From assembly GCF_002270355.1 (NCBI RefSeq), contig NZ_NJFZ01000035.1:99215-163214 (forward strand): DNA of 64,000 nucleotides, written 5' to 3'. Within the stretch, counting starts at the first letter, position 1. Every line of letters starts with the position of its first letter. Of this stretch, positions 13,717-21,086 are shown piece after piece. This DNA comes from Flectobacillus sp. BAB-3569 (lineage in GTDB: Bacteria > Bacteroidota > Bacteroidia > Cytophagales > Spirosomataceae). The notes below the pieces were generated by a model. It saw only the letters and a program-made list of their open reading frames with translations. It ran no database searches and was not told the DNA's origin. The position numbers were made by a program, and so were the translations under genes.

Positions 13717-15321
13717 TTATTGTCCAATAAGTTCATATACACCAGTTACTATTTTCTTTGCATCAATTGCGTTTACAATTGCTTTTGTATGTACTAATCT
13801 GTTTCTTGTGTCAGACCACATTTTGATTTTAATAAATTGCTCTTGAGTTATGATATTAAACTCTTTGGCTAGCATATAGATTGAATATGGCGCTGTCGTT
13901 TTTGAAGGAACGTCTTTGATTAACTCAACTCGTTGTCTCATATGAACTTCTAGTAGAGTCATTGCAGAAATTACGGCTGCCCGATACTCTTTCTTTTTTA
14001 GAAGTCTATTTGGTTCTTCGTCATAAGTTGTTTTCATTGGTTCAACTACATCTCTAAACCAATGTTCTATTCTTTCACTAAGTTCGTCTATAGCCTCAAA
14101 TGGATTTTCAGGTCGTGAAAGGTAAAGCAGGTTATGTATATCCGCTGGAATGGGAGAGTTTTCAGAGCGAATAATTAAAAGTCTATTTGTATGCTTGCTT
14201 TGACTTAATACAAGTCCAAGTTCAAACATTGTATTTTGGGTTGCCAGGTCAAGTACAATAAACTCAGCTTTATTTATTAATGCAGAAACCTTCGCTATCC
14301 AATTATCACCTATTGAAATTACATCGTCTGCACTAATTGGAACTAAACCTTTTGCAGCAGCAATTGGAAAAATATATTTTTTATAAAAAGGTAGAAGTTT
14401 TATCGGAATGGAGAAAAAGCACAACCTATTGTTAGTGTCATCAGGAAGAGCTAATTCTGCCAATGTGGCTTCTTCACTTACAGTCGGAAGTTTCAAAACT
14501 TCTTCATTCCAATAGTCCTTTAGTTCAATGAAAACATCTTCTAAAATTTTTGGATAGTCAGACGGATTTCCTTTAATATTAATGACTTTAACACCTCTAC
14601 GCTCAAACCTTGCTTTTTCATGAGGAGAACAGTCTATTTTCAAAACATATGCTTGTCGTCTAAGATTTCCTAGGCGGTCTTTTATTACTTGCCAAATTTG
14701 TCTGAAATCCGTGTCATCCAAGCTATAACCAATAAATAACGGTGTTCTTGTGATAAGTAAATTAGCAAGATATGTTGCTAACATAGGATTTTTTGATAAA
14801 AACCTATCGTAATCTTCTTCGGTTACTACCAGTTTTGTTGGATGATGCAAGTCTCCATGAAGTTTAAGAATTGCAATACCATCACTTAAATTTGATATTG
14901 AAAGTTGGTCTTCATCAATTATGGGTCGGCAATATTTCGGAATTAAGCCATAACCTTGTTCAAGTAGGAACTCAAAGTTTGTTGTACAAACAATATCAAA
15001 CTGTAACTCACAAAACGCTTTATGTGTCTTTCCGGGTTTTACTGAATTAAGTAATAGTAGTTCTGTTAGTTTTTCAACAAGGTTGGTTCTTGAATACTCA
15101 TGACAGTAAGCAGAAATTGCGTCAATTGCATTTGTGTATTTATAGTCTTGAATGTCCTGAGCAATTGCTTTACCTAGCTCATCCCAGTCAAGCATTTTTT
15201 TGTTCTTTGGAATGTCGGCATTTTTTGAAAAACCAGCACCGATTATTGGTAAGCACCGATTGCTTACCAAATCTTGTAAGAAAGGTTTCGGAAAATATTC
15301 GATGTATTTATATTTCTTCAT
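13717..15321 (-). CDS. three-domain SIR2 / deoxyribosyltransferase-like / HEPN fusion
   Basis: The 534-aa protein starts with a SIR2 domain (residues 15-270): GAGFS at 28-32, TTNFE at 113-117, LHGD at 154-157 and IGYSLDDTD at 197-205. A second domain (about 300-420) contains SALINKAEFIVLDLATQN and MFELGLVLSQ, the nucleoside 2-deoxyribosyltransferase/TIR-like signature. The C-terminal domain (about 445-530) is helical with RNRLVH at 506-511, an Rx4H HEPN motif. SIR2 NADase, nucleotide-sensing and RNase-type parts in one chain suggest an anti-phage effector. The mechanism is inferred. Confidence 0.7.
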   Translation of the reverse strand: MKKYKYIEYFPKPFLQDLVSNRCLPIIGAGFSKNADIPKNKKMLDWDELGKAIAQDIQDYKYTNAIDAISAYCHEYSRTNLVEKLTELLLLNSVKPGKTHKAFCELQFDIVCTTNFEFLLEQGYGLIPKYCRPIIDEDQLSISNLSDGIAILKLHGDLHHPTKLVVTEEDYDRFLSKNPMLATYLANLLITRTPLFIGYSLDDTDFRQIWQVIKDRLGNLRRQAYVLKIDCSPHEKARFERRGVKVINIKGNPSDYPKILEDVFIELKDYWNEEVLKLPTVSEEATLAELALPDDTNNRLCFFSIPIKLLPFYKKYIFPIAAAKGLVPISADDVISIGDNWIAKVSALINKAEFIVLDLATQNTMFELGLVLSQSKHTNRLLIIRSENSPIPADIHNLLYLSRPENPFEAIDELSERIEHWFRDVVEPMKTTYDEEPNRLLKKKEYRAAVISAMTLLEVHMRQRVELIKDVPSKTTAPYSIYMLAKEFNIITQEQFIKIKMWSDTRNRLVHTKAIVNAIDAKKIVTGVYELIGQ

Positions 15322-15350
15322 TCTATGTTGTCTGTCGTTTTACAATATCC

Positions 15351-15470
15351 GCTAACGGCAGACTGTGAAAAAACTCCAAATCTAAGCCATTAGGTTTTAA
15401 TAATTGAAAATTTCTCGGATAGGTGTCCAAATATAAAAAGGACTCAAGTTAGTTTTTTCACAGCCTGACG
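15351..15470 (-). repeat. attC-like element without a gene, second copy
   Basis: On the minus strand GTCAGGCTGTGAAAAAACT pairs with AGTTTTTTCACAGTCTG, and the element ends CCGTTAGCGG just above the SIR2 fusion gene. The interior matches 12329-12445 in order and spacing (ACCTATCCGAGAAATTTTCA versus GCCTATCTGAGGAATTTTCA). Two related empty cassettes sit behind different genes. Confidence 0.6.
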
Positions 15471-15596
15471 GTTTCGGGCTTTGCGTTGGTGGGCTTTTGA
15501 AACCGTAAACTGTCTGCTGGCACCAACGTTTATTAATTGCTCAAATGTTTCTATTTGCACTGTCCGCCCACTAGCGCAAAACCCATGTTATAAGCT
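15465..15596 (-). repeat. attC-like site of the membrane-protein cassette
   Basis: On the minus strand it begins GCTTATAACATGGGTTTTGC, including the TAA stop, and ends GCAAAGCCCGAAACCGTCAG. GGGTTTTGCGC pairs with GCGNAAAGCCC. Core TATAAC and GTCAGGC replace the usual R''/R' and join directly to the empty cassette. Confidence 0.6.
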
Positions 15597-16154
15597 GCCG
15601 TTCTTGTCGTCAATGTTCGTCGCTTCATATTTTCGTTTTTGTCTTACACTATAAATTGTTCCTGCAATTAGTCCTGTCAAACCGCCCAAATAACTAAAGT
15701 TGTGCATTGAACCAACTGCAACAAAATTACTTGTATCAATCAAGTTGTCAGGTAGCCACCAATCTACACCTGTGTTTGCGAGATACAGTTTGCCGTATGC
15801 AAGTCCAATTAGTCCTGTTGTAAATGCAACAATAACAGTCACGATAATAGCTTTCAAAGTTGCTCGAAACATTTGTTTGTTGTCCTTATGAACTAAGCCA
15901 ACAAGTCCGAGTATTAGTCCAATTGGAAGTCCCATCCACCAAGTCGCCATAAAACCTACAGCCGAAACTTCTATTCTCGGATTTGGAAAAATTGCTTCAT
16001 TACCCAAGTCCATTAGACCAAATTGATAGAACTTGAATTTTGTGTAATACTCTGGTGAAATTGTGTAAGTCAGTTGGTCGTGCAAAATGCCGTATAGTCC
16101 ACCGATGATTGGTGCAAGTCCGATTATTAATATTAGTGTCAAATATTTTTTCAA
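15588..16154 (-). CDS. four-helix membrane protein, first cassette of array 1
   Basis: A TTG start at 16154 (LKKYLTLILIIGLAP) is proposed because the longer frame to 16340 runs through the attI-like leader. About 188 residues with four hydrophobic segments: LTLILIIGLAPIIGGLYGI, GFMATWWMGLPIGLILGLVG, IIVTVIVAFTTGLIGLAYG and YLGGLTGLIAGTIYSV. No signal cleavage site and no recognised family. Membrane effectors are common in abortive-infection systems, but no function is shown. Confidence 0.6.
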   Translation of the reverse strand: MKKYLTLILIIGLAPIIGGLYGILHDQLTYTISPEYYTKFKFYQFGLMDLGNEAIFPNPRIEVSAVGFMATWWMGLPIGLILGLVGLVHKDNKQMFRATLKAIIVTVIVAFTTGLIGLAYGKLYLANTGVDWWLPDNLIDTSNFVAVGSMHNFSYLGGLTGLIAGTIYSVRQKRKYEATNIDDKNGSL

Positions 16155-16181
16155 GTTGTCTGTCTTTTTACGGTTGCTTGT

Positions 16182-16320
16182 AACGATTATATAACTGCAA
16201 TATAATTGAATTTTATTTCGCCTATCCAACCTATTTGTTGTATAAACGAATAGGTGGCATGAAGTAAGTATTTTTTTACTAAAGTCAATATAACTTTTTA
16301 CCACATATCTATAAACAATA
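16182..16320 (-). promoter_or_regulatory. attI-like leader 1
   Basis: About 139 bp shared with 25543-25690, including an identical core of more than 40 bp around ATTGAATTTTATTTCGCC. On the minus strand the similarity ends exactly at TATAATCGTT, after which the first cassette begins (ACAAGCAACC here, GGCGGTAATG in leader 2). A breakpoint at GTT is what integron attI x attC exchange leaves. It may also carry the array promoter. Confidence 0.65.
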
Positions 16321-16449
16321 GATCCCTGACAGAAATCCATTGGAGTATTTCTATCAGGAATTAGTTAGATGAGTAAATAAAGGATGAGATTTTCTCCAAA
16401 TAATACTGTTTAAAAAAAATTGGTGAGAAAATTTAACGTTTAAGTCGTA

Positions 16450-16470
16450 CTATTTTTGGGGAAGCTTACA
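16450..16470 (-). repeat. IS-end-like sequence, copy B
   Basis: On the minus strand it is TGTAAGCTTCCC followed by CAAAAATAG, one base different from copy A at 11013 and in the same orientation. The pair frames array 1 as direct repeats 5.4 kb apart. IS scar or recombination site are both open. Confidence 0.45.
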
Positions 16471-16652
16471 GCATCTTCCTTGACATATTAGGTAATATTA
16501 GGATGAAGTTTGTTAATAGCATCACCCAAACGAGTAGTCATTGTATTGACTTACTCACTATTAGATGAAACCTAAGTGCCTATAAAATACGGATAATCAA
16601 TGTTTTACAGGCACTTAATTGCAATTAGCGCTATATGATTCTCTTGGAGAAA

Positions 16653-17999
16653 TTAGAAAAGATTTAAGAAACTTCCGATAGTCATCTGACCTGTTAAGCC
16701 AATTAAAACCCTTTTATAAGGAGGTAATAGTTTTTGGTCTTCAAATGGCTTTAGTTTTTCATAAGCTTGACTGACGTCTGGTAATTCAAAAAATATCCCA
16801 CCTATAAACCTACCAGACTCTTTGTAATAATATAATCCACAGCCAATGTTGAAATTGTTAGGAATCACAAATTTATTTCTAGAAAAAACTTGAGCTTTGA
16901 AGTAAGGGTTAATTAGTAGGAAGTTTTTTGAATTATCATCCAATTTTTTATTGATTATAATATCAAAATTTAATTCATTTAAAGGTATCTCAAGATAAGG
17001 CTTCTTTTCACTAACTGGATATGCCGACACTTTACTTTCTTCAATCAAAGACTGATTGTTATTTATTGTGGTCGTTCGGATTGTATATGTTTTCTCTTTT
17101 AAAGTAGACATATTGTTTCTAAGTACATACTTGTATGAGGCGCCAATAATTATATTTTTAAATAAAAAGTTAGCACCAAATCCAATATTTTTACTCCTAA
17201 AAGTAGTATCAATAAAACTTTCACTAAATGGAGTTTTAATTTCTGGTGATAATTTGAAAGAAGTGCTTCCTAAGCCGCCAGTTAAAAAAAATATATTCTG
17301 AAAAAATGGTGTGGAATTAACCTCTTTTTCAGTTTCGGATATTTGTGTGCTAAGTTTGGTAGTTTGTTGCTCGACATTTTTTAAAACCTTTTCACCTGAT
17401 TCGATAATACTTTTAATTGCTTTTTTTTCTTTACTAGCTATATTATCTGGAGTTTTGTTATCCGGTTGAAAATCTTTTAGGTTAGCTATGTAAATACCTT
17501 GATTTAAAGAATTTTGAAGATCTTCAAGCTGTTTTTTTCTCAGTGGTTTTAAATCTGAATCTAATGTATTTAACAAAATGATATTTTTAATATCAACCAA
17601 ACTACTCGCATCAAGTTTTTCTAACAATTCCCTATAAGATTTTAATTGGCTTTCAAGTCTATCATTTAAGGCTTTTGGAATCCCATTTGAGTGTGACAAA
17701 CCCACAAAGCCATTGAGGCTTGCATTAGGTACAATGTTTCCTTCGCCAATCAAACCACTAATACTCGATTCATTTTTACCACTCGCATTAATACCCCAAA
17801 TTATACCATAATCATCACCGAATTTATTTTGCAAATTATTTAAACCAAAAGAAATTTTTGATTCGACAACATCAAGAGTAAGGTGATTACCCTTGAACAA
17901 AATTGCCCCCTCACCTTTAGCATTTTTTGTAAGACCTTGAGACAATGAATTAACAATAACTAAAGTTGAGAAAATGATTGTTAAAATTAGGGTTTTCAT
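16653..17999 (-). CDS. exported, probably outer-membrane beta-barrel protein
   Basis: The 448-aa protein has a signal peptide (MKTLILTIIFSTLVIVNSLSQ). A helical middle (residues about 105-225) contains repeated Leu/Lys/Gln and a coiled-coil part (EKVLKNVEQQTTKLSTQISE). The second half alternates hydrophobic and aromatic residues like barrel strands (KNIGFGANFLFKNIIIGASY ... FNIGCGLYYYKESGRFIGGI) and ends in Phe. It lies in the spacer between the arrays, has no attC-like repeat after it and is 2 bp from its upstream neighbour. Function unknown. Confidence 0.55.
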   Translation of the reverse strand: MKTLILTIIFSTLVIVNSLSQGLTKNAKGEGAILFKGNHLTLDVVESKISFGLNNLQNKFGDDYGIIWGINASGKNESSISGLIGEGNIVPNASLNGFVGLSHSNGIPKALNDRLESQLKSYRELLEKLDASSLVDIKNIILLNTLDSDLKPLRKKQLEDLQNSLNQGIYIANLKDFQPDNKTPDNIASKEKKAIKSIIESGEKVLKNVEQQTTKLSTQISETEKEVNSTPFFQNIFFLTGGLGSTSFKLSPEIKTPFSESFIDTTFRSKNIGFGANFLFKNIIIGASYKYVLRNNMSTLKEKTYTIRTTTINNNQSLIEESKVSAYPVSEKKPYLEIPLNELNFDIIINKKLDDNSKNFLLINPYFKAQVFSRNKFVIPNNFNIGCGLYYYKESGRFIGGIFFELPDVSQAYEKLKPFEDQKLLPPYKRVLIGLTGQMTIGSFLNLF

Positions 18000-18001
18000 A
18001 T

Positions 18002-18340
18002 TTATTGAGGGAGTTTAACTTGTTTTTTAAAAAAACTAAACCTGTTACCATCAGTTACCTTAAGTTCTTGGTCTTCTTTAAATAATTTTTTATCATTAGC
18101 TTTTAATGTTAAATTGAAGCTTCCAATAAGTCCACTCAAAGCACCAACGCCTGAAACACTTACCTCTACACTAGTCAAAATTACAGTTGATAAAATTTCA
18201 CCTTCAAAAACATTTGGGTCTTCAGTGGACTGGCAATCGTCTAATTCTTTATCTTTTTTTTGCCCATCATTTATGCGAATTTGCTTTGGTCGCATTCCAT
18301 TAACAACATTAATTTTGAATTTAAAAGTTAGTTTTGACAT
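18002..18340 (-). CDS. small beta-rich hypothetical protein, 112 aa
   Basis: There is no signal peptide. The sequence alternates short beta-prone stretches (LTFKFKINVVNGMRP, FEGEILSTVILTSVEVSVSG, SFNLTLKANDKKLF) and ends in a basic FFKKQVKLPQ. It is the first gene of the two-gene spacer operon with the barrel-like protein, starting 2 bp upstream of it. A partner of that protein is inferred only from linkage. Confidence 0.5.
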   Translation of the reverse strand: MSKLTFKFKINVVNGMRPKQIRINDGQKKDKELDDCQSTEDPNVFEGEILSTVILTSVEVSVSGVGALSGLIGSFNLTLKANDKKLFKEDQELKVTDGNRFSFFKKQVKLPQ

Positions 18341-19162
18341 AATTATTCGAGTTTAATGTTCAGAACTGATTTAATCTTATCACTTTGCTCTTCAATTTTG
18401 ATATTAGGGTATCTCAGCTTTTGGTTAAAGTTTGGATCTTATTCTCTTAAATTTATCTAAAATCGGAGATAGATACTATCGGCTAAAATAGTTATTCTTT
18501 TTATGGAATAATTGACCTTATCACAAACTTGTTAGCTTCCCTCAAATAGTATAGATTAAAGATTAAAAGTTAATATAAATCATCTTCATTTGGTAGGGAG
18601 AATTTCTGAAGTGCTAGACAATTTAAAATATAATATTTTCATCTATTGACTCGGACTTTCAACCATTAGTCTAAATATTTTCCAACCACCAATAAAATTT
18701 AGAAGGTTAAAATTTACAGAACAATATTTAAACAGGGGCAACGAGTAATAGTCTCAACTTTTTCATTACGTATAAATTAGTGATTAGCAATTTAGTTAAA
18801 TTTCATTAGCCCTAACTACCGAATAATAAATAAGATGCCTTTATGACTATGTGTGAAACTTGTTTACCAAAGTCCGTAAATTATAGAATATTAGTCTGAA
18901 TTAGAATAAGATAAAAGGGAGCCTAAATAGAATAGCCTCCCTTTTCTATCAACAAACGAACAGTTAAATTGGTATATCTAATAATTTATTCGGAAGTAAT
19001 GTTGTTAGGACATTTCATATGGATGGTTCTAACATTCTTTAAGAAACATATAATATAGAGTCTTCTACAATTGTTTTACTTCTTTTTCTGAGATAAATGT
19101 ATGCCCATCTCTTTTAGTCCAATAGTTTTATGTTAACTTAATTTTGATCCATACAAGTTAGA
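18341..19162. other. non-coding stretch between spacer genes and array 2
   Basis: This A/T-rich stretch has many stops in all frames and no convincing gene. It presumably contains the promoter of the 18002-18340 operon at its left. A hairpin-like AGGGAGCC...GCCTCCCTTTT lies around 18916-18945. Nothing else can be supported. Confidence 0.4.
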
Positions 19163-19268
19163 CTAAAAAAAACAAACCTCCTTTAAATGCCTTTAAAAGA
19201 GGTATAAAAGTATATTCTATAAAAAGTTTTTTAGAAATAATGAGTAGTGCAACAGCTACCCATGTTGG
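19163..19268 (-). repeat. cassette array 2 distal end block
   Basis: The block repeats 11043-11145: terminator hairpin AACCTCCTTTAAA...CTTTAAAAGAGGT, a matching A/T-rich stretch, then GTGCAACAGCTACCCATGTTGG. As in array 1 the similarity stops a base or two after GTT. Two copies of the same end, each next to a different cassette, mark these as fixed array borders. Confidence 0.6.
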
Positions 19269-19455
19269 TGATTGCCCGTTTGTCATGTCGCAAGTTGGTT
19301 TGTCCTACGAAAAAGTATTTTATGTTGTGAAAAATATCCCAAAAAATGAAAGAAAAATCAATTACGCTAAACATTCAATCCTTATTTCAATAATTTCAAT
19401 ATTGTTGTCATTAGCGGTTCTTTTAGTGAAAATAATAATGTCAGCAAAGAAATGA
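19240..19455 (+). CDS. doubtful small membrane protein convergent with a cassette gene
   Basis: A 71-codon frame starts within the array end block. Its second half looks genuine (KNERKINYAKHSILISIISILLSLAVLLV: a basic region then a membrane helix). It overlaps the 3' end of the 19382-19825 gene by 74 bp on the opposite strand, and that gene also ends in a membrane helix. A real start would have to be internal (for example MSQVGLSYEK). It could equally be a chance frame. Confidence 0.3.
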   Translation: MSSATATHVGDCPFVMSQVGLSYEKVFYVVKNIPKNERKINYAKHSILISIISILLSLAVLLVKIIMSAKK

Positions 19456-19825
19456 CCACTGAAAGAATCGAAATAATGTATGCTTTTTTGTCATACTTGA
19501 ATTTCTTTAAAGTTTCAACTTTGATGTTCCAATCAATTTCATGTTCTTGGTATTCTCTGTTGTAACCACCTTTGGTAATAAAATCGTGTCCAGCTTGATT
19601 TACTTTGTAGTGTAGAACCTCATCAATCATTTTGGTATCAATATATCCGTCATGTGTTAGTTTGTCTAAAAGATTTTTGACTTCCCAATCTTCTTTTACT
19701 TCTAAAATCCTATCACAGACATATCTAAAACTCATCCACTCTTTGTAAGGATAAGCATCAAATCCTTTTTTAGTATGGTAAAGTCCGACATTAAGAAGTG
19801 TCTGTAATTTTTGAGTCATTGCCAT
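19382..19825 (-). CDS. winged-helix-like protein with C-terminal membrane anchor
   Basis: The 147-aa protein has an N-terminal helical, winged-helix-like part (WMSFRYVCDRILEVKED..EVKNLLDKLTHDGYIDTK..VLHYKVNQAGHDFI). Its C-terminal membrane helix is AYIISILSVVISLLTLLFSL. It is the last cassette of array 2. A membrane-tethered regulator or the membrane effector of a small system is possible. No family was recognised. Confidence 0.55.
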   Translation of the reverse strand: MAMTQKLQTLLNVGLYHTKKGFDAYPYKEWMSFRYVCDRILEVKEDWEVKNLLDKLTHDGYIDTKMIDEVLHYKVNQAGHDFITKGGYNREYQEHEIDWNIKVETLKKFKYDKKAYIISILSVVISLLTLLFSLKEPLMTTILKLLK

Positions 19826-19888
19826 ATTTTAATTTTTTATAATTGTTGTTATGCCTTATTTTGTCTGTCCGAAGGTTTTCATCGGGTA

Positions 19889-20090
19889 GCCAATAACGTT
19901 AAAGCATTGGCGATGTGGCGGTATTCTGTGTTCCGTCTGGCCGGTGCCGCTGCTGATTAAAGATACAAAAGTTTATTTTTTATACTACTGTTTGGTGTTA
20001 TTCGTCGGCTGGAACTGAAGCCTATTAGCGAACAAAAAGCTGAGAATGTATTCGTCGCCTCGCCATATTGCCAAACCGCCTGTTGTGCGT
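19889..20090 (-). repeat. attC-like site of the nuclease cassette
   Basis: On the minus strand it begins CACAACAGGCGGTTTGGCAA and ends ACATCGCCAATGCTTTAACG followed by TTATTGGC. The GGCGGTTTGGCAATATGGCG arm pairs imperfectly with CGCCACATCGCCAATGCT. Core sites CACAAC and GTTATTGGC occupy the expected positions, and the long centre is unique. Confidence 0.65.
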
Positions 20091-20097
20091 AGGCTTT

Positions 20098-20931
20098 TTA
20101 GGTAATCCGTTTTTGTTCTTTGTCTTCGTCAAGCACTTCAAGTATGTCGAAAAGGTCTGAACTTACCTTAGCTGGGTCTTGCCATATTTCACTACCTGAA
20201 TATCTTACTACTCTATATCCGTTAAGTTGAAATAATCTGTCTCTTTTTTTATCGTTAATAAAACTTGTCTTAGAGTTGTGAAATTGAAACCCATCACATT
20301 CAACTATGATTTTTACTGATGGATCATTTGGAACCCAAATATAAAAGTCTGCTCGAATTGCTTTGTTGTCAACTTTGTAATTTGGGAAAAAGGCTTGTGG
20401 TGTTATGTGGTAAGAGTCAAATTTAAATTTTTTTGTCAAATGATGATACATTAAAATGTCCTCAACCTGTCCTTCTGTGACCTCTCTCTCTTTCTGCTTG
20501 GCTTGTAGCTTTTCCTCGAAAAATGTAAATTCATTGTCACCCGTTGCTTTCTTGTAAGATTCAATGAAGTTGTCAATACTTTTGTAATAGCCTCTGAAGT
20601 ATTCAATTTCATTTTCTGTGTCATTGAACGGATGAGTAATAAATAAACAAGGCATTCTGTTTCTTAAAAATAACAGCATAAATGAGTTTAGAAATGTCTT
20701 TTCGATTGGTGATTGACAATATTTAAAAACATTCTCAGCATTATTTAAGAATACACCTTCAACAAATTTCTCATAAAATTGGCTATAGCTAATTTTATCT
20801 TCATCAGTTTCGGTTTCCAATGAATATTGTTCTGATATTGATTTGTCAATAAATTGCTTTAAAAGAGGAATAAACTCGTCTTTTTTATCAAGCTTATCGA
20901 AATGCTGTCTGAAAAAATTAGGGTTTTTCAT
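20098..20931 (-). CDS. DUF559/Vsr-like PD-(D/E)XK endonuclease-domain protein
   Basis: The start MKNPNFFRQHF at 20931 is preferred because the first 18 codons of the longer frame lie in the attC-like repeat. About 277 residues: a helical N-terminal part, then a C-terminal nuclease domain with RADFYIWVPNDPSV, IIVECDGFQFHN (the D...ExD catalytic core), KRDRLFQLNGYRVVRYSGSEI. Vsr/DUF559 domains cut DNA and are frequent in defence islands. It precedes no obvious partner, but the OLD-type ATPase cassette is immediately upstream. Confidence 0.7.
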   Translation of the reverse strand: MKNPNFFRQHFDKLDKKDEFIPLLKQFIDKSISEQYSLETETDEDKISYSQFYEKFVEGVFLNNAENVFKYCQSPIEKTFLNSFMLLFLRNRMPCLFITHPFNDTENEIEYFRGYYKSIDNFIESYKKATGDNEFTFFEEKLQAKQKEREVTEGQVEDILMYHHLTKKFKFDSYHITPQAFFPNYKVDNKAIRADFYIWVPNDPSVKIIVECDGFQFHNSKTSFINDKKRDRLFQLNGYRVVRYSGSEIWQDPAKVSSDLFDILEVLDEDKEQKRIT

Positions 20932-20939
20932 AAGCTTAG

Positions 20940-21076
20940 GTACAACTGATAGGACTTTGCGACGCGGGCGGATTTCCAAGAACAAATGCTCAATTTATTA
21001 TTAAAATTCACTCTATGAACAAAGCTTCAAGTTTGTACGTCAGCCCGCCTTTGCGCAAACATAATTTTGTTGGCTG
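20940..21076 (-). repeat. attC-like site of the OLD-type cassette
   Basis: On the minus strand the site starts CCAACAAAATTATGTTTGCG and ends CCGCGTCGCAAAGTCCTATC with AGTTGTACC. TTTGCGCAAAGGCGGGC pairs imperfectly with CCGCCCGCGTCGCAAAG around an A/T-rich centre. Core sites CCAAC and GTTGTACC fit the pattern of its neighbours. Confidence 0.6.
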
Positions 21077-21086
21077 TTTTTTATTT

